Assembly (NCBI RefSeq): GCF_900111885.1 | Contig: NZ_FOKG01000004.1 | Span: 174,164-238,163, forward strand | DNA from: Amycolatopsis marina | GTDB taxonomy: Bacteria > Actinomycetota > Actinomycetes > Mycobacteriales > Pseudonocardiaceae | Length of the DNA: 64,000 nt | Direction: 5' to 3' | Part shown: positions 17,165-25,263 of the stretch, piece after piece | Numbering within the stretch: the stretch's first letter is position 1 | Layout of the letters: each line of letters begins with the position of its first letter | The notes under the pieces: generated by a model | The model's input: only the letters and a program-made list of their open reading frames with translations | What the model was told of the DNA's origin: nothing | Database searches by the model: none | Position numbers and translations under genes: made by a program

Positions 17165-20100
17165 ATGTCGTTCAACAACCCTGTGCTTCCGTGGCGTGAC
17201 CTGGAGCGAGCACTGTCCGGTCGCGGCCCCGAACCCACGGGGGACGGCGGGGACAGTCCGGCGTGGACCCGCAAGCGCGAGGGCTACGCCGGACCGGCGA
17301 ACCTGCGGCCTTCCCGCGACAGCGGCGGCTTCGAGATCCGGGTCCCCTACGCGGAGCTGCACGCCCACTCGCACTTCAGTTTCCTAGACGGCGTGAGTTC
17401 GCCCGAGGCGCTGGTGGAACAGGCCGTGCGGGCGGGGCTGGACGCCATCACGCTGACCGACCACGACGGGATGTACGGCGTGGTCCGGTTCGCCGAGGCG
17501 GCGCGGGAACTCGGGATGCGGGTGGGATATGGCGCCGAACTGAGCCTCGGCCTGACCGGACCGCAGAACGGCGCGGCCGACCCGGCAGGGACGCACCTGC
17601 TGGTGCTCGCGCGGGGACTCGAGGGTTACCGGCGGCTGTGCCGGGTGATCAGCAACGCCCAGCTCCGTGGTGAGGAAAAAGGCAGGCCGGTCTACGACCA
17701 CGACGAGATCGTCGAGGAACTGCGCGGGCACAGCGTCATCCTCACCGGCTGCCGCAAGGGCGCGGTCCGCGCGGCACTGGCCAGGTCCGGCCCTGCGGCG
17801 GCGGCAGCGGAACTGCGCGGTCTCGCCGACAAGTTCGGCAGGCACCACGTGGCTGTGGAGCTGACCGACCACGGCATGCCCATGGACTCGGTCCGCAACG
17901 ACTGGCTGGCCCGGATAGCGGCCGATCTCGATCTGCCGACAGTGGCGTCCAACGCCGTGCACTACGCCGTTCCCGCCGATGGCAGGCTCGCCGCGGCCGT
18001 CGCCGCCGTCCGGGCGAGGCGCAGCATCGACGAGCTCGCCGGCTGGCTACCGCCCGCACCAGCGGCGTTCGTCCGATCCGGCACGGAAATGGCCGCCCGG
18101 TTCTCCCGGTACCCCGGGGCGGTCCAGCGGGCCGCGCTGTTCGGCGTGGAGTGCGCCTTCGACCTGCGACTCGTCGCACCGGAACTGCCGCCGTTCCCGG
18201 TGCCCGACGGCCGCACGGAGGTGAGTCACCTGCGGGCCCTGACCTGGGCCGGCGCCGCGACCCGCTACGGCACCCGAGCCGAGAACCCGGCCGCCTATCG
18301 CCAGCTCGAGCACGAGCTGGCGATGATCGAGCAGCTCAACTTCCCCGGCTACTTCCTGATCGTCGCCGACATCGTCAGATTCTGCCGGGACAACGACATC
18401 CTCTGCCAGGGCAGAGGATCCGCCGCCAACTCCGCCGTCTGCTACGCACTCGGTATCACCAACGCCGACCCGGTGCGGTGGGGTCTGCTGTTCGAACGCT
18501 TTCTCGCGCCCGAACGGGACGGGCCACCGGACATCGACGTGGACATCGAGTCCGACCGCAGGGAAGAGGCGATTCAGTACGTCTACGGCAAGCACGGCCG
18601 CCACCACGCCGCGCAGGTCGCCAACGTCATCACCTACCGCGCCAAGTCGGCGGTGCGGGACATGGCAAAAGCGCTGGGGTACTCCCCGGGGCAGCAGGAC
18701 GCGTGGAGCAGGCAGATCGACCAGTGGGGACATGTCGCCAAGGCCGGTCCCGGCGAGGAACAGCCGATCCCTGCCGAGGTGGCAGAGCTCGCGAACCGGA
18801 TCGGGGACGCGCCGCGCCACCTCGGTATCCACTCGGGCGGGATGGTCATCTGCGACCGCCCTGTTTCGGAGGTGGTGCCGGTCGAGTGGGCCAGGATGGC
18901 CGGGCGCACGGTGCTGCAGTGGGACAAGGACGACTGCGCGGCGGTCGGGCTGGTCAAGTTCGACCTGCTCGGGCTGGGCATGCTCTCCGCGATCCACTAC
19001 GCGACAGACCTGATCGCCGAACACGAGAACATCACCGTGGACCTCGCCGAACTCGACCTGGCCGACGAGGCCGTCTACGACATGTTGTGCAGGGCCGACG
19101 CGGTCGGCGTGTTCCAGGTGGAGTCGCGCGCGCAACTGGCGACCCTGCCCCGGTTGAAACCGCGGGAGTTCTACGACCTGGTCGTCGAGGTCGCACTGAT
19201 CCGGCCGGGTCCGATCCAGGGCGGGTCGGTGCATCCCTACATCCGCAGACGCAGCGGCGAGGAACCGTGGGAGCACGAGCACCCGCTGCTCGCCAGGGCA
19301 CTCGACCGAACGCTGGGCGTCCCGCTGTTCCAGGAACAGGTGATGCAGATGGCGGTGGACGTCGCGGGGTTCAGCGCGGCAGAGGCCGACGAGTTGCGCA
19401 GGGCGATGGGGGCCAAGCGCTCCAGCGCGAGGATGAACCGGCTGCGTGAGCGGTTCTTCGACGGCGCGGCGGCCAACGGCGTCACCGGCGAACTCGCCGA
19501 ACGCATCTTCCACCAGATCCACGCCTTTTCGGGATACGGCTTTCCGGAGGCGCACTCGATGTCCTTCGCGCTGCTCGTCTACGCCTCCGCGCACCTCAAG
19601 CACTACCACCCCGCGGCGTTCTGCGCGGCGTTGCTGCGCGCTCAGCCGATGGGCTTCTACTCTCCGCAGTCACTGGTGGCCGACGCACGGCGGCACGGCG
19701 TGCTCGTCCGGGGCCCGGATGTCAACGTCAGCCTCGCGCACGCCGATCTCGAAGCCGAACCCGGCAGCACCGGCGGGCAGGCCGTGCGCCTCGGGCTCGC
19801 CGGGGTCAGGGGAATCGGTGACAAACTCGCGGAAGCGATTGTCGCCGAACGGAATGCGGGCGGGGTCTACAGCGACACCGCCGACCTCGGCCGCCGGGTC
19901 ACACTGCGCGAACCGCAACTCGAGGCGCTGGCGAGCGCGGGGGCGCTGGCCGGATTCGGCGGTGACCGCCGCCAGGCGCTCTGGGCCGCGGGCGCCGTCG
20001 CCAGGCAGCGCCAGGGACACCTGCCCGGCAGCACGCCGGGCCAGCAACCCCCTGCGTTACCCGGAATGTCCAAACTGGAGGTCGCGGCGGCGGATGTCTG

Positions 20101-20482
20101 GGCCACCGGAATCTCCCCGGACAGCTACCCGATCCAGTTCCTCCGCGAGCGGTTGAACGCCGCAGGCGCCCTCGCCACCGCATCGCTGACCGACGTCCCC
20201 GACGGCACGCGCGTCCTGGTCGGCGGGGCCGTCACCCACCGGCAACGCCCGGCGACGGCCGGCGGAATCACGTTTCTCAACCTGGAGGACGAGACCGGGA
20301 TGGTGAACGTCGTGTGCTCGCCGGGGTTGTGGACGCGGCAGCGCGCCATCGCCCGCAACAGCCCGGCCCTGCTCGTGCGCGGGGTGGTGCAGAACGCGAC
20401 GGGTGTGGTCAGCCTGGTGGCCGATCTGTTGCGCCCCTTGGAAATGGGCGCCGTCGGCAGCAAGTCCAGGGACTTCCGCTGA
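17165..20482 (+). CDS. dnaE2: Error-prone DNA polymerase III alpha subunit DnaE2
   Basis: This 1105-aa C-family DNA polymerase performs SOS mutagenesis and translesion synthesis, usually with ImuA/ImuB. The N-terminal PHP domain begins PYAELHAHSHFSFLDG (about 61-76). The polymerase catalytic acids are in PPDIDVDIESDRR (D456, D458 and D460 region). The helix-hairpin-helix segment VRGIGDKLAEAI (about 880) and a C-terminal OB fold with ITFLNLEDETGMVNVV follow. The length (about 1100 against about 1180 for DnaE1) and the SOS box identify DnaE2 rather than the replicative enzyme. The frame extends about 230 codons upstream, but that part antisenses the DUF4383 gene; the ATG chosen follows the SOS box and a GAGAGAAG ribosome site. 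imuA'/imuB are not adjacent. Confidence 0.93.
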   Translation: MSFNNPVLPWRDLERALSGRGPEPTGDGGDSPAWTRKREGYAGPANLRPSRDSGGFEIRVPYAELHAHSHFSFLDGVSSPEALVEQAVRAGLDAITLTDHDGMYGVVRFAEAARELGMRVGYGAELSLGLTGPQNGAADPAGTHLLVLARGLEGYRRLCRVISNAQLRGEEKGRPVYDHDEIVEELRGHSVILTGCRKGAVRAALARSGPAAAAAELRGLADKFGRHHVAVELTDHGMPMDSVRNDWLARIAADLDLPTVASNAVHYAVPADGRLAAAVAAVRARRSIDELAGWLPPAPAAFVRSGTEMAARFSRYPGAVQRAALFGVECAFDLRLVAPELPPFPVPDGRTEVSHLRALTWAGAATRYGTRAENPAAYRQLEHELAMIEQLNFPGYFLIVADIVRFCRDNDILCQGRGSAANSAVCYALGITNADPVRWGLLFERFLAPERDGPPDIDVDIESDRREEAIQYVYGKHGRHHAAQVANVITYRAKSAVRDMAKALGYSPGQQDAWSRQIDQWGHVAKAGPGEEQPIPAEVAELANRIGDAPRHLGIHSGGMVICDRPVSEVVPVEWARMAGRTVLQWDKDDCAAVGLVKFDLLGLGMLSAIHYATDLIAEHENITVDLAELDLADEAVYDMLCRADAVGVFQVESRAQLATLPRLKPREFYDLVVEVALIRPGPIQGGSVHPYIRRRSGEEPWEHEHPLLARALDRTLGVPLFQEQVMQMAVDVAGFSAAEADELRRAMGAKRSSARMNRLRERFFDGAAANGVTGELAERIFHQIHAFSGYGFPEAHSMSFALLVYASAHLKHYHPAAFCAALLRAQPMGFYSPQSLVADARRHGVLVRGPDVNVSLAHADLEAEPGSTGGQAVRLGLAGVRGIGDKLAEAIVAERNAGGVYSDTADLGRRVTLREPQLEALASAGALAGFGGDRRQALWAAGAVARQRQGHLPGSTPGQQPPALPGMSKLEVAAADVWATGISPDSYPIQFLRERLNAAGALATASLTDVPDGTRVLVGGAVTHRQRPATAGGITFLNLEDETGMVNVVCSPGLWTRQRAIARNSPALLVRGVVQNATGVVSLVADLLRPLEMGAVGSKSRDFR

Positions 20483-20514
20483 TCAACCGGGCCGGAATAC
20501 CGGAATCGATGAAC

Positions 20515-21534
20515 TCAGCGACGCCGCAGTGACGGGTCGAGCAGGGCGGGCGGTGTGTCGTGCTTTTCGTGCGGGGCGAGGTCGACGCCGGGAGCGACGA
20601 TCGCGTCGATCGCGTCGAGCACGTCGGCGGAGAGCACCGTGTCCGCGGCGGCGAGCTGCGAGTGCAGGTGCTCCGGCGTGCGGGGGCCGATGATCGCGCT
20701 GGTCACGGCCGGATGCGCGGTGACGAACCCGAGCGCCAGCTGGATCATGGTCAGACCGGCCTCGTCGGCGAGCGTGGCCAGCTGTTCGACGGCATCGAGC
20801 CTGGCCCGGTTGGCGGGGATGGTGAGGTCGAAACGCTCCGGCAGGATTTTCGAACGGTTGGTGCTGACTTCCCGGCCCTCGCGGACCGCGCCCGAAAGCC
20901 AGCCCGAGGCCAACGGGCTCCACGCCAGCACGCCCGTTCCGTACTGCTCGGTCACTGGCAGGACGTGGGTCTCGATCCCCCGCTGGAGGATCGAATAGCT
21001 GGGCTGCTCGGTGACGTATCGGCTCAGGTGATGCTCCCGGGCCGCCCACTGAGCCTGCACGATGCGGTAGGCCGGAAAGGTCGAGGAGCCGAAGTAGCGG
21101 ATCTTTCCCGCCCGCTGCAGGTCGGTCAACGCCGACAGGGTCTCCTCGTCGCTGGTGCTCGGGTCCCACCGGTGGATCTGGTAGAGGTCGACATGATCGA
21201 CACCGAGGCGGCGCAGGCTGTTGTCCAGCTCGGTGACCAGCCAGCGGCGTGAGCTGCCCTGATGGTTGCGCTCGGTTCCCATGGGCATGCCCGCCTTCGT
21301 GGCCAGCACGATGTCGTCGCGACGGCCTGCGATGGCTTTGCCGACCAACTCCTCCGATTCGCCGTCGCTGTACCTGTCGGCGGTGTCGATGAGGTTGATC
21401 CCGCCCTCCAGAGCGGCATCGACGATAGCGGTGGCCTCGTCCTGGGTGGTACGTCCCAAGCCGCCGAAGTTCATCGCGCCGAGCACGAGGGTGCTGACCT
21501 GCACACCGGTGCGGCCCAAGGTGCGGTACTGCAT
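20515..21534 (-). CDS. Aldo/keto reductase
   Basis: This 339-aa NADPH-dependent (beta/alpha)8-barrel oxidoreductase carries the catalytic tetrad: Asp in NLIDTADRYSDGES, Tyr in RYSDG, Lys in VLATKAG and His in QIHRWDP. The cofactor loop IIGPRTPEHL is near residue 280. The ATG is preceded by AGGAGGA; the longer frame upstream would cross the operators and is rejected. It is divergent from a tetR gene with twin identical operators between them, so it is probably induced when the repressor binds a (likely carbonyl or xenobiotic) ligand. The substrate is not known. Confidence 0.88.
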   Translation of the reverse strand: MQYRTLGRTGVQVSTLVLGAMNFGGLGRTTQDEATAIVDAALEGGINLIDTADRYSDGESEELVGKAIAGRRDDIVLATKAGMPMGTERNHQGSSRRWLVTELDNSLRRLGVDHVDLYQIHRWDPSTSDEETLSALTDLQRAGKIRYFGSSTFPAYRIVQAQWAAREHHLSRYVTEQPSYSILQRGIETHVLPVTEQYGTGVLAWSPLASGWLSGAVREGREVSTNRSKILPERFDLTIPANRARLDAVEQLATLADEAGLTMIQLALGFVTAHPAVTSAIIGPRTPEHLHSQLAAADTVLSADVLDAIDAIVAPGVDLAPHEKHDTPPALLDPSLRRR

Positions 21535-21617
21535 GGCTGTTCCTCCTGGAGAGATGAAGGGAGTCCGTGTGGTGCGTGGATTGGCTTTGCTCCGCCGGTT
21601 CTGGCATCCTGAGCAAA

Positions 21618-21632
21618 CGGAACCGTGTTCCG
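21618..21632. promoter_or_regulatory. TetR operator site 1 (CGGAAC-N3-GTTCCG)
   Basis: This 15-bp inverted repeat, CGGAAC CGT GTTCCG, lies in the divergent gap between the aldo/keto reductase and tetR genes. The same arms and spacer recur 27 bp away. It is closer to the reductase start (84 bp). Confidence 0.75.
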
Positions 21633-21644
21633 CTAACCAACATA

Positions 21645-21659
21645 CGGAACAATGTTCCG
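21645..21659. promoter_or_regulatory. TetR operator site 2 (CGGAAC-N3-GTTCCG)
   Basis: CGGAAC AAT GTTCCG is extended to a perfect 17-bp dyad by flanking A/T. It is identical in its arms to site 1, with a centre-to-centre distance of 27 bp. It lies 33 bp before the tetR start, giving a two-site operator for joint repression and autoregulation. Confidence 0.75.
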
Positions 21660-21692
21660 TTTGCCAAGCAGGGTGCGGGAGGTAGTGGCGCA

Positions 21693-22280
21693 GTGGTCGA
21701 CACCGACGGCGGGTCAGGGTCACCTGCCCCACGGAAGCGGGCCGACGCCCGGCGCAACGAAAAGGCGCTGCTGGACGCGGCCGCCGCGGCTTTTGTTACT
21801 TCCGGCGTCGATGTGCCCGTGCGCGACATCGCCGCAAAGGCGGGCGTCGGTGTTGGCACGATCTACCGCCACTTCCCGACGCGAGCCGATCTCATCGTCG
21901 CCGTCTACCGGCATCAGGTCGAGGCATGCGCTGAGGCGGCCCCGGTGTTGCTGGCTAACAGCAGCACACCGCACGCCGCTCTGGCGCAGTGGATCAGTCT
22001 CTTCGTCGACTTCGTGATCACCAAGCACGGCCTCGCCGAGGCACTGCAGTCCGACGATTCCGCATTCGAGACACTGCACGCCTATTTCCTCGACCACCTC
22101 TTACCCGCGTGCACCCAGCTGCTCGACGCCGCTGCCCGAGCGGGCGAGATCCGCCCCGACATGGATGCCTACCAACTGCTGCGCGGCATCGGCAATCTCT
22201 GTATCGGCGCGGACAACAACCCCCACTACGACGCGCGTCGCATGGTCGAACTCGTCATCGCCGGACTACGCATCCATTGA
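21693..22280 (+). CDS. TetR family transcriptional regulator of the aldo/keto reductase
   Basis: This 195-aa repressor has an N-terminal HTH (about 15-60) reading RRNEKALLDAAAAAFVTSGV, with the recognition helix in AGVGVGTIYRHFPTRADL. The C-terminal dimer/ligand domain ends in VELVIAGLRIH. The GTG start is fixed by GGAGG ten bases upstream; the open frame further up runs through the operators. Two identical inverted repeats lie between it and the divergent reductase gene. The C-terminal family resembles regulators of short-chain and aldo-keto reductases; the ligand is unknown. Confidence 0.87.
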   Translation: MVDTDGGSGSPAPRKRADARRNEKALLDAAAAAFVTSGVDVPVRDIAAKAGVGVGTIYRHFPTRADLIVAVYRHQVEACAEAAPVLLANSSTPHAALAQWISLFVDFVITKHGLAEALQSDDSAFETLHAYFLDHLLPACTQLLDAAARAGEIRPDMDAYQLLRGIGNLCIGADNNPHYDARRMVELVIAGLRIH

Positions 22281-22305
22281 GGACAGCCGATCACGGATTG
22301 GCCGT

Positions 22306-22617
22306 CTATGGCAACCGGACGACGGCGAACGAAACCGTCTCGGCGGTGAGCGCGTCAACCGGGTCCGGCACGTCGAGGCCGAGACCGTGCTCGCCGAGCA
22401 GCCGCACGATCCGGTCGGCCGCGTTGCGCCTGCCGCTGGGGCTGGCGTTCATCACCAGGGCCAGTGCGGGGCCGTTCGGTGCGGCTTCGATCCGGTACGA
22501 CGCCGGGCGCACGCTGCGCAGCGCTCGGGTGATCTCGGCGGTGGACACGGGTTCGTCGGACACGTGCACAGTGTCGCAGGTGCCCCGATTCAGCGACAGG
22601 CAGTGCTTTTGTCCCAT
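22306..22617 (-). CDS. Hypothetical protein, about 103 aa
   Basis: I do not recognise this protein. It is soluble-looking, with an N-terminal block MGQKHCLSLNRGTC followed by an alternating hydrophobic pattern (ALALVMNAS, DRIVRLLGEHGLGL). It lies between the convergent tetR gene (26-bp gap) and a divergent XRE regulator (79-bp gap), an arrangement consistent with a real gene. The ATG follows GAAGAGG at long spacing; a GTG two codons upstream is also possible. Confidence 0.55.
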   Translation of the reverse strand: MGQKHCLSLNRGTCDTVHVSDEPVSTAEITRALRSVRPASYRIEAAPNGPALALVMNASPSGRRNAADRIVRLLGEHGLGLDVPDPVDALTAETVSFAVVRLP

Positions 22618-22682
22618 GGACACACCCGCGCCTCTTCGGGGGAAACGTCCGCGCGCCGCCCCGGAATTTGTCGCGCCCGGTC

Positions 22683-22688
22683 TAGTTT
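22683..22688 (+). promoter_or_regulatory. -10 hexamer of a leaderless promoter (XRE regulator)
   Basis: TAGTTT lies 7 nt before the ATG of the XRE gene, which has no ribosome-binding site. Transcription would start at or next to the A of the start codon. Confidence 0.5.
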
Positions 22689-22695
22689 CGGGTCC

Positions 22696-23570
22696 ATGGA
22701 GGATCGCGAAACCACCGTCCGCAGCCGGGAACTGGGTGAAGCGCTGCGCGCTGCGATGCGCGGGGCCGGTCTGTCCGGCTCCGAAGTCGCGCGCAAGCTC
22801 GGCTGGTCACAGAGCCGGGTTTCCCGGCTGTTGAGCGGAAAGCGCGGCGGCACGGAGATGGAGGTGGTCAGCTTCCTCACCATCTGCGAGGTGAAGGGCG
22901 CCGAACGCGAACGGCTGCTCCAGCTCAGTTACGAGCAGACCCGGCCGGGCTGGCTCCAGCAACACGGCGACCGTCTCCCGAAGCAACTCCGCACCCTCAT
23001 CGACCACGAGGACAAGGCGGTGAGCATTGGCGACTTTCAGCCGGTGATCCTCCCAGGACTGCTACAGACCGGCGACTACGCGCGAGCGTTGATGACCGAG
23101 ACCGGTAACGCACCTCCCGATGAAATCGAGGATCGAGTAGCCGCCCGACTTGCCAGGCAAAGCCTGCTCAGCAGGTCTCCCGCGGTGCGCCTTACCTTCT
23201 TTTTGCACGAGTTCGTCCTCCAGCTTCCGGTCGGAACACCGGAGGTGATGTCGGACCAGCTGCACCACCTATTGCGAATGTCAGTGCGCCCACACATCTC
23301 CCTGCGCGTGATACCCGCTGCAGTGGCGGGCACGCCGGGATCGCAGGGCACTTCCAGTTGATGGACTTCGCGGAGTTCAAACCCGTCGTGTACCTGGACA
23401 GCGAGACCTCATGCCTGTTCCTGGAGGAATCCCGGGAAATCGCGGCCTACCGTCGGGTCTTGAACGGGCTCGCGGACAAGTCCCTCAGTGAGGGACAATC
23501 GCGGGAGCTGATTGCCAACCTGGCAACCGAGCTGTACTCGTCGGGAGAGGACCGCGATGAACAAGCCTGA
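22696..23570 (+). pseudogene. XRE-family regulator with DUF5753 domain, broken by a frameshift
   Basis: The N-terminal HTH (about 10-65) is intact, with GLSGSEVARKLGWSQSRVSRLLSGKRGG. The DUF5753 domain follows (ISIGDFQ/PGLLQTGDYARALM and later RLTFFLHEFVLQLP). After RVIPAAV the frame runs off as AGTPGSQGTSS and stops at 23361. Family members continue HAGIAGHFQLMDF, and exactly that text is encoded in another frame from about 23327 to the stop at 23570. One nucleotide appears missing near 23322-23330. The two open parts are 22696-23361 and about 23358-23570. It pairs with the DUF397 gene downstream, as such genes normally do. It could be a genuine inactivation or a sequencing error; programmed frameshifting is unlikely, as no slippery run is seen. 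Confidence 0.75.
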
Positions 23571-23844
23571 GCCGGGTGGCGTCGCCTGGCGGACCAGCAG
23601 CTACAGCACCAATGGCGGCAATTGCGTGGAAGTCGGCTGGCAGACCAGCAGCCACAGTGGCAACGGCGGCGACTGTGTCGAAGTCGGCTGGCAGACCAGC
23701 AGCCACAGTGGCAACGGCGGCAACTGCGTCGAGGTCGGCCACCGGCCGGACGAGGTCCTGGTCCGCGACACCAAGGACCGGTCCGGCGGCACCCTCACCG
23801 TCCCTCACGCTCCGTGGCAGGCCCTGCTCACGCAGGTGCGTTAG
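23557..23844 (+). CDS. DUF397 protein with three tandem copies of the DUF397 motif
   Basis: This is a 95-aa protein. DUF397 normally contains one WxxSSxSxxGGNCVEV block followed by VLVRDTKD. Here the block occurs three times in tandem (residues 11-61): copy 1 is the most diverged, and copies 2 and 3 differ by one residue (D/N in GGDC/GGNC). The usual tail VRDTKDRSGGTLTV follows once. The ATG overlaps the end of the frameshifted XRE gene by 14 bp. DUF397 proteins are partners, probably antagonists, of the upstream XRE/DUF5753 regulators in Streptomyces-like bacteria. The triplication is unusual and recent at the DNA level. Confidence 0.85.
   Translation: MNKPEPGGVAWRTSSYSTNGGNCVEVGWQTSSHSGNGGDCVEVGWQTSSHSGNGGNCVEVGHRPDEVLVRDTKDRSGGTLTVPHAPWQALLTQVR
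23587..23739 (+). repeat. Three 51-bp in-frame tandem repeats inside the DUF397 gene
   Basis: Units are 23587-23637, 23638-23688 and 23689-23739. Units 2 and 3 differ at only a few bases; unit 1 has more changes. Each encodes W-x-TSS-x-S-x-N-GG-x-CVEVG (17 residues), so the repeat keeps the reading frame and multiplies a single functional motif. Confidence 0.9.
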
Positions 23845-24598
23845 TCACCGACTTCCACCACGTGGTCCAGCGACCTTCCAACCCCGCGAAGTCGGCCGGG
23901 TCGGTCTCGTAGGCGGTCAGCACCGCGAGGGCTCCGCCGTCGGGACGGTTCGGGTTGCGCGGTTGCCGGGCCACGACGAGCAGTCCGTCGCCGAGTTCGT
24001 CGACGGTGAGCAGCAACTGGTTCTCCGTCCGCGCGTAGACCACACCGTTGAACTCGTCGCCTGGTGCCAGGCTTGCCCGGTATCGCTCGCCCTCCGCGAG
24101 TCCGGCCGCCGCACCGAGGCCGAGCACCTGGGCGAACGGTTCCCGCTGATCAGCCAGGATGCCTTCCAGCACAAGGGTTTGCCGCTCGGCGAGACCGTGC
24201 CGCTCCACAGCGAACCGCAGCTGGTGCAGGAACGTCGTCCAGCCCTCGGTGATGTCGTCGTAGTAGGCGTCCCAGTCGGGATCCAGCCCGAGCGGTGACC
24301 GGGTGATCCGGACGACCGTTCCACCATTCACCGGATGCAGGCTGAACCGGTCGTTCCCCTGAACCTTCAGCACGCGCTGCTCGGGGTCCTCGGTCACGTC
24401 CTTGAAATAGATCTCGCGCACCTCGTCGTCAAGCCCGTCGAAGTGCCACCCGTGCCAGCGCCGGATGAGTTCCGGGTCGCGCAGCGCCTGCCAGACCTCG
24501 TCGGCGGGCGCGGCGATGGTGACCTCGATGCGCGGGCTTTCCTTGCCCTGTGACGGGTTCGCTTCCATGTCTTCTCCCAGTCGGTGATGGCCGGTCAT
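23828..24598 (-). CDS. SRPBCC / AHSA1-type domain protein
   Basis: This is a 256-aa protein. The first part (about 20-150) is an activator-of-Hsp90/START-like SRPBCC domain: IEVTIAAPADEVWQALRDPELIRRWHGW is the family opening. A second, less clear alpha/beta part extends to LEGRWTTWWKSV. The ATG overlaps the stop of the upstream arsR-type gene (ATGA), so the two are co-translated; an ATG ten codons later, behind GGGAGAAG, is the alternative. ArsR/SRPBCC pairs are common and usually self-contained regulatory units. The 3' end overlaps the DUF397 gene by 17 bp in convergent orientation. Confidence 0.8.
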   Translation of the reverse strand: MTGHHRLGEDMEANPSQGKESPRIEVTIAAPADEVWQALRDPELIRRWHGWHFDGLDDEVREIYFKDVTEDPEQRVLKVQGNDRFSLHPVNGGTVVRITRSPLGLDPDWDAYYDDITEGWTTFLHQLRFAVERHGLAERQTLVLEGILADQREPFAQVLGLGAAAGLAEGERYRASLAPGDEFNGVVYARTENQLLLTVDELGDGLLVVARQPRNPNRPDGGALAVLTAYETDPADFAGLEGRWTTWWKSVTNAPA

Positions 24599-25179
24599 TC
24601 GGCTTTGGGGGCGGGGTGACCGGCTCCGATCAGCCGGTAGGGGCGCCCGGACGGCGTGTCGAAGTCGGCCACGACGTCGGCGATGGCGCCGGCGAGGGCC
24701 TCGGTGAATCGGTGTACGTCGCCGGGAGCACCGAAGCGAACCTCGGTCTCCACGGTGAAGGTGAGCAATCGCTTGCCCTGACGTTCCGCGCCCGCCTGCA
24801 TCCTGGCGACGTCACGGACGGTGCGGGTGGCCGCGTCGAGCAGATGCTCGGCGGCGTGGATATCGGCCGCGTGGCGGCTTTCGTGCCTGCCGAGCACACC
24901 GGGGTCGACCACGAAAGCGTCCGCGGTGGACCGCAGCACCCGCTCGACGAATCCACGCCTGCGCCGCTCCTCCACGAGCTCGATCAGCCCGGCTTCCTCC
25001 AACTGGCGCAGGTGATAGCCGAGGCGCTGACGCGGCATCTCCAGCTCGGCGGCCAACTCGGACGCCGACGCGGGAGTGCGCAGGCGGGCCAGTAGTTGCC
25101 GGCGGAGCGGGGACAGCGCCTGGCGCACCCGGTCGGGCTCCTCGACGAGGTCTCGTGTGGTCACAGTCACAGCTTCCAA
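24595..25179 (-). CDS. ArsR-family helix-turn-helix regulator
   Basis: This is a 194-aa regulator. The winged HTH (about 15-75) reads LSPLRRQLLARLRTPASASEL, then MPRQRLGYHLRQLEEAGLIEL. A C-terminal ligand or dimer domain follows (about 80-190). The frame begins at TTG; GTG codons at positions 4 and 6 are alternative starts and no ribosome site is evident. A near-perfect inverted repeat (TTGACA...TGTCAA) touches the start codon and probably is its operator. It is translationally coupled to the SRPBCC gene, whose protein may modulate or be regulated by it. Confidence 0.82.
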   Translation of the reverse strand: MEAVTVTTRDLVEEPDRVRQALSPLRRQLLARLRTPASASELAAELEMPRQRLGYHLRQLEEAGLIELVEERRRRGFVERVLRSTADAFVVDPGVLGRHESRHAADIHAAEHLLDAATRTVRDVARMQAGAERQGKRLLTFTVETEVRFGAPGDVHRFTEALAGAIADVVADFDTPSGRPYRLIGAGHPAPKAE

Positions 25180-25199
25180 TTGACAGATTAATTTGTCAA
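25180..25199. promoter_or_regulatory. Inverted repeat operator next to the arsR-type start
   Basis: TTGACA-N-ATTAAT-N-TGTCAA is a 20-bp dyad with a single mismatch pair, immediately before the start codon of the arsR/SRPBCC operon. AT-rich dyads at the start are typical ArsR operators. The TTGACA half could also serve as a -35 element for either strand. Confidence 0.65.
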
Positions 25200-25263
25200 G
25201 TGAAAGCCGTTGGCTGCACAGCCATGGCGCAGCCGGCCCCCAGGAAGGTCGAGCGAGGGCGGA

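Noticed and set aside
18047..19609. 520-codon minus-strand frame inside dnaE2
   Set aside because: Shadow of the polymerase gene; no family features.
23328..23361. Programmed ribosomal frameshift in the XRE gene
   Set aside because: No slippery heptamer or following stem was seen; a simple one-base loss explains the break.
23587..23739. CRISPR-like array from the regular 51-bp repeats
   Set aside because: The repeats are contiguous without spacers and encode an in-frame protein motif; no cas genes are present.
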